From: Marinilabiliales bacterium
GTDB taxonomy: Bacteria > Bacteroidota > Bacteroidia > Bacteroidales > F082
Length of the DNA stretch: 6,142 bases
Direction of reading: 5' to 3'
Assembly: GCA_002869465.1 (NCBI GenBank)
Contig: PKSW01000438.1
Coordinates: forward strand, 1 to 6,142
The notes under the pieces were generated by a model. The model was not told the DNA's origin. It was given only the letters and a program-made list of their open reading frames with translations, and searched no databases. The position numbers were made by a program, and so were the translations under genes. Below, one piece after another: positions 5,803 to 6,142 of this stretch (position 1 is its first letter; every line of letters starts with the position of its first letter).

Positions 5803-6142
5803 TTATTGCTTGATAAGTTCAGTGTATTTTTCAGGAAACCTGTCTTCAAGTACATGATTTAATGGCGTTATAAACTTATCTCGTGCTTTATCAACTTCAA
5901 TTTCAAATGATAGAATTTCATCAGCATCACCGGATGCTCGATTTATTATATTTCCAGATGGATCAACAGCAAACGAATTTCCATTAAATGTAATATCCCG
6001 CTCAGTTCCTGTCCTGTTTGCTGTAATAATAAAAATTCTGTTCATTACGGCTTGCGCTGGGACAACACGTAATGCATTTTCCGTAATCAGATTGGATGGA
6101 TGCGCAATAATTTCTGCGCCTTTCAATGCCATAATGCGCCAA
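5803..6142 (-). CDS. carbon-nitrogen hydrolase (nitrilase superfamily), C-terminal part
   Basis: This is the C-terminal part (113 codons in the window) of a nitrilase-superfamily amidohydrolase. The frame stays open to the right edge, reading WRIM before ALKGAEIIAHPSNL, so the internal ATG at 6132 is not the true start. Family members are about 260-300 residues long and hydrolyse amides, nitriles or N-carbamoyl groups with a Glu-Lys-Cys triad. The segment ALKGAEIIAHPSNL normally follows the catalytic Cys motif (CxDxxFPE), so that Cys, together with Glu and Lys, must lie outside the window. Seen here are the later conserved blocks: RVVPAQAVMNRIFIITANRTGTE (substrate-pocket strand and loop), then FNGNSFAVDPSGNII, where the family has FxGxSxxxxPxG, and an acidic C-terminus ending in LIKQ. 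No signal peptide can be judged. The stop codon faces that of the PagL-like gene across one base. The specific substrate cannot be assigned from this fragment. Confidence 0.88.
   Translation of the reverse strand, partial: WRIMALKGAEIIAHPSNLITENALRVVPAQAVMNRIFIITANRTGTERDITFNGNSFAVDPSGNIINRASGDADEILSFEIEVDKARDKFITPLNHVLEDRFPEKYTELIKQ

Overview
The window looks like ordinary chromosomal DNA from a member of the Bacteroidota. The sequence is AT-rich, and the proteins resemble Bacteroidota versions of their families. No purine-rich Shine-Dalgarno sequences stand out before the genes. Matches to the Bacteroidota -7 promoter box (TAnnTTTG) lie in two intergenic regions. Nothing supports a finer assignment; a Bacteroidales-like lineage is only a guess. 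I see no tRNA, rRNA, CRISPR array, insertion sequence or phage gene.

Layout from left to right: (1) a dihydroorotate dehydrogenase-like flavoprotein on the minus strand (19-1017); (2) a 202-bp divergent intergenic region with a -7 box next to the plus-strand gene; (3) a two-gene plus-strand operon, a family 9 (heptosyltransferase-type) glycosyltransferase followed by the tRNA t6A enzyme TsaC/YrdC, joined by an ATGA overlap; (4) a minus-strand secreted S41 carboxyl-terminal processing protease (2801-4408) that converges on tsaC with a 4-nt gap; (5) a second divergent intergenic region with candidate promoters on both strands; (6) a plus-strand outer-membrane beta-barrel of the PagL/acyloxyacyl hydrolase type (4566-5801); (7) the C-terminal part of a nitrilase-superfamily hydrolase on the minus strand, converging with a 1-nt gap and running off the right edge. 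No gene-free stretch exceeds about 200 bp.

Three genes share a cell-envelope theme: a glycosyltransferase that probably acts on lipopolysaccharide or another surface glycan, a secreted protease, and a lipid A deacylase-like barrel. They are on different strands and are not one operon, so a shared pathway is not shown. The t6A enzyme, the DHOD-like flavoprotein and the nitrilase relative look like general metabolism.

I found no clear new multi-gene system. The points most worth a second look are at residue level: the PagL-like protein has Asn where the catalytic Glu is expected, and its C-terminal half contains a degenerate echo of the active-site motif. The DHOD-like protein has neither Cys nor Ser at the usual base position. 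For two genes the promoter box overlaps or abuts the first possible start codon, which favours starts 15-24 nt further downstream.
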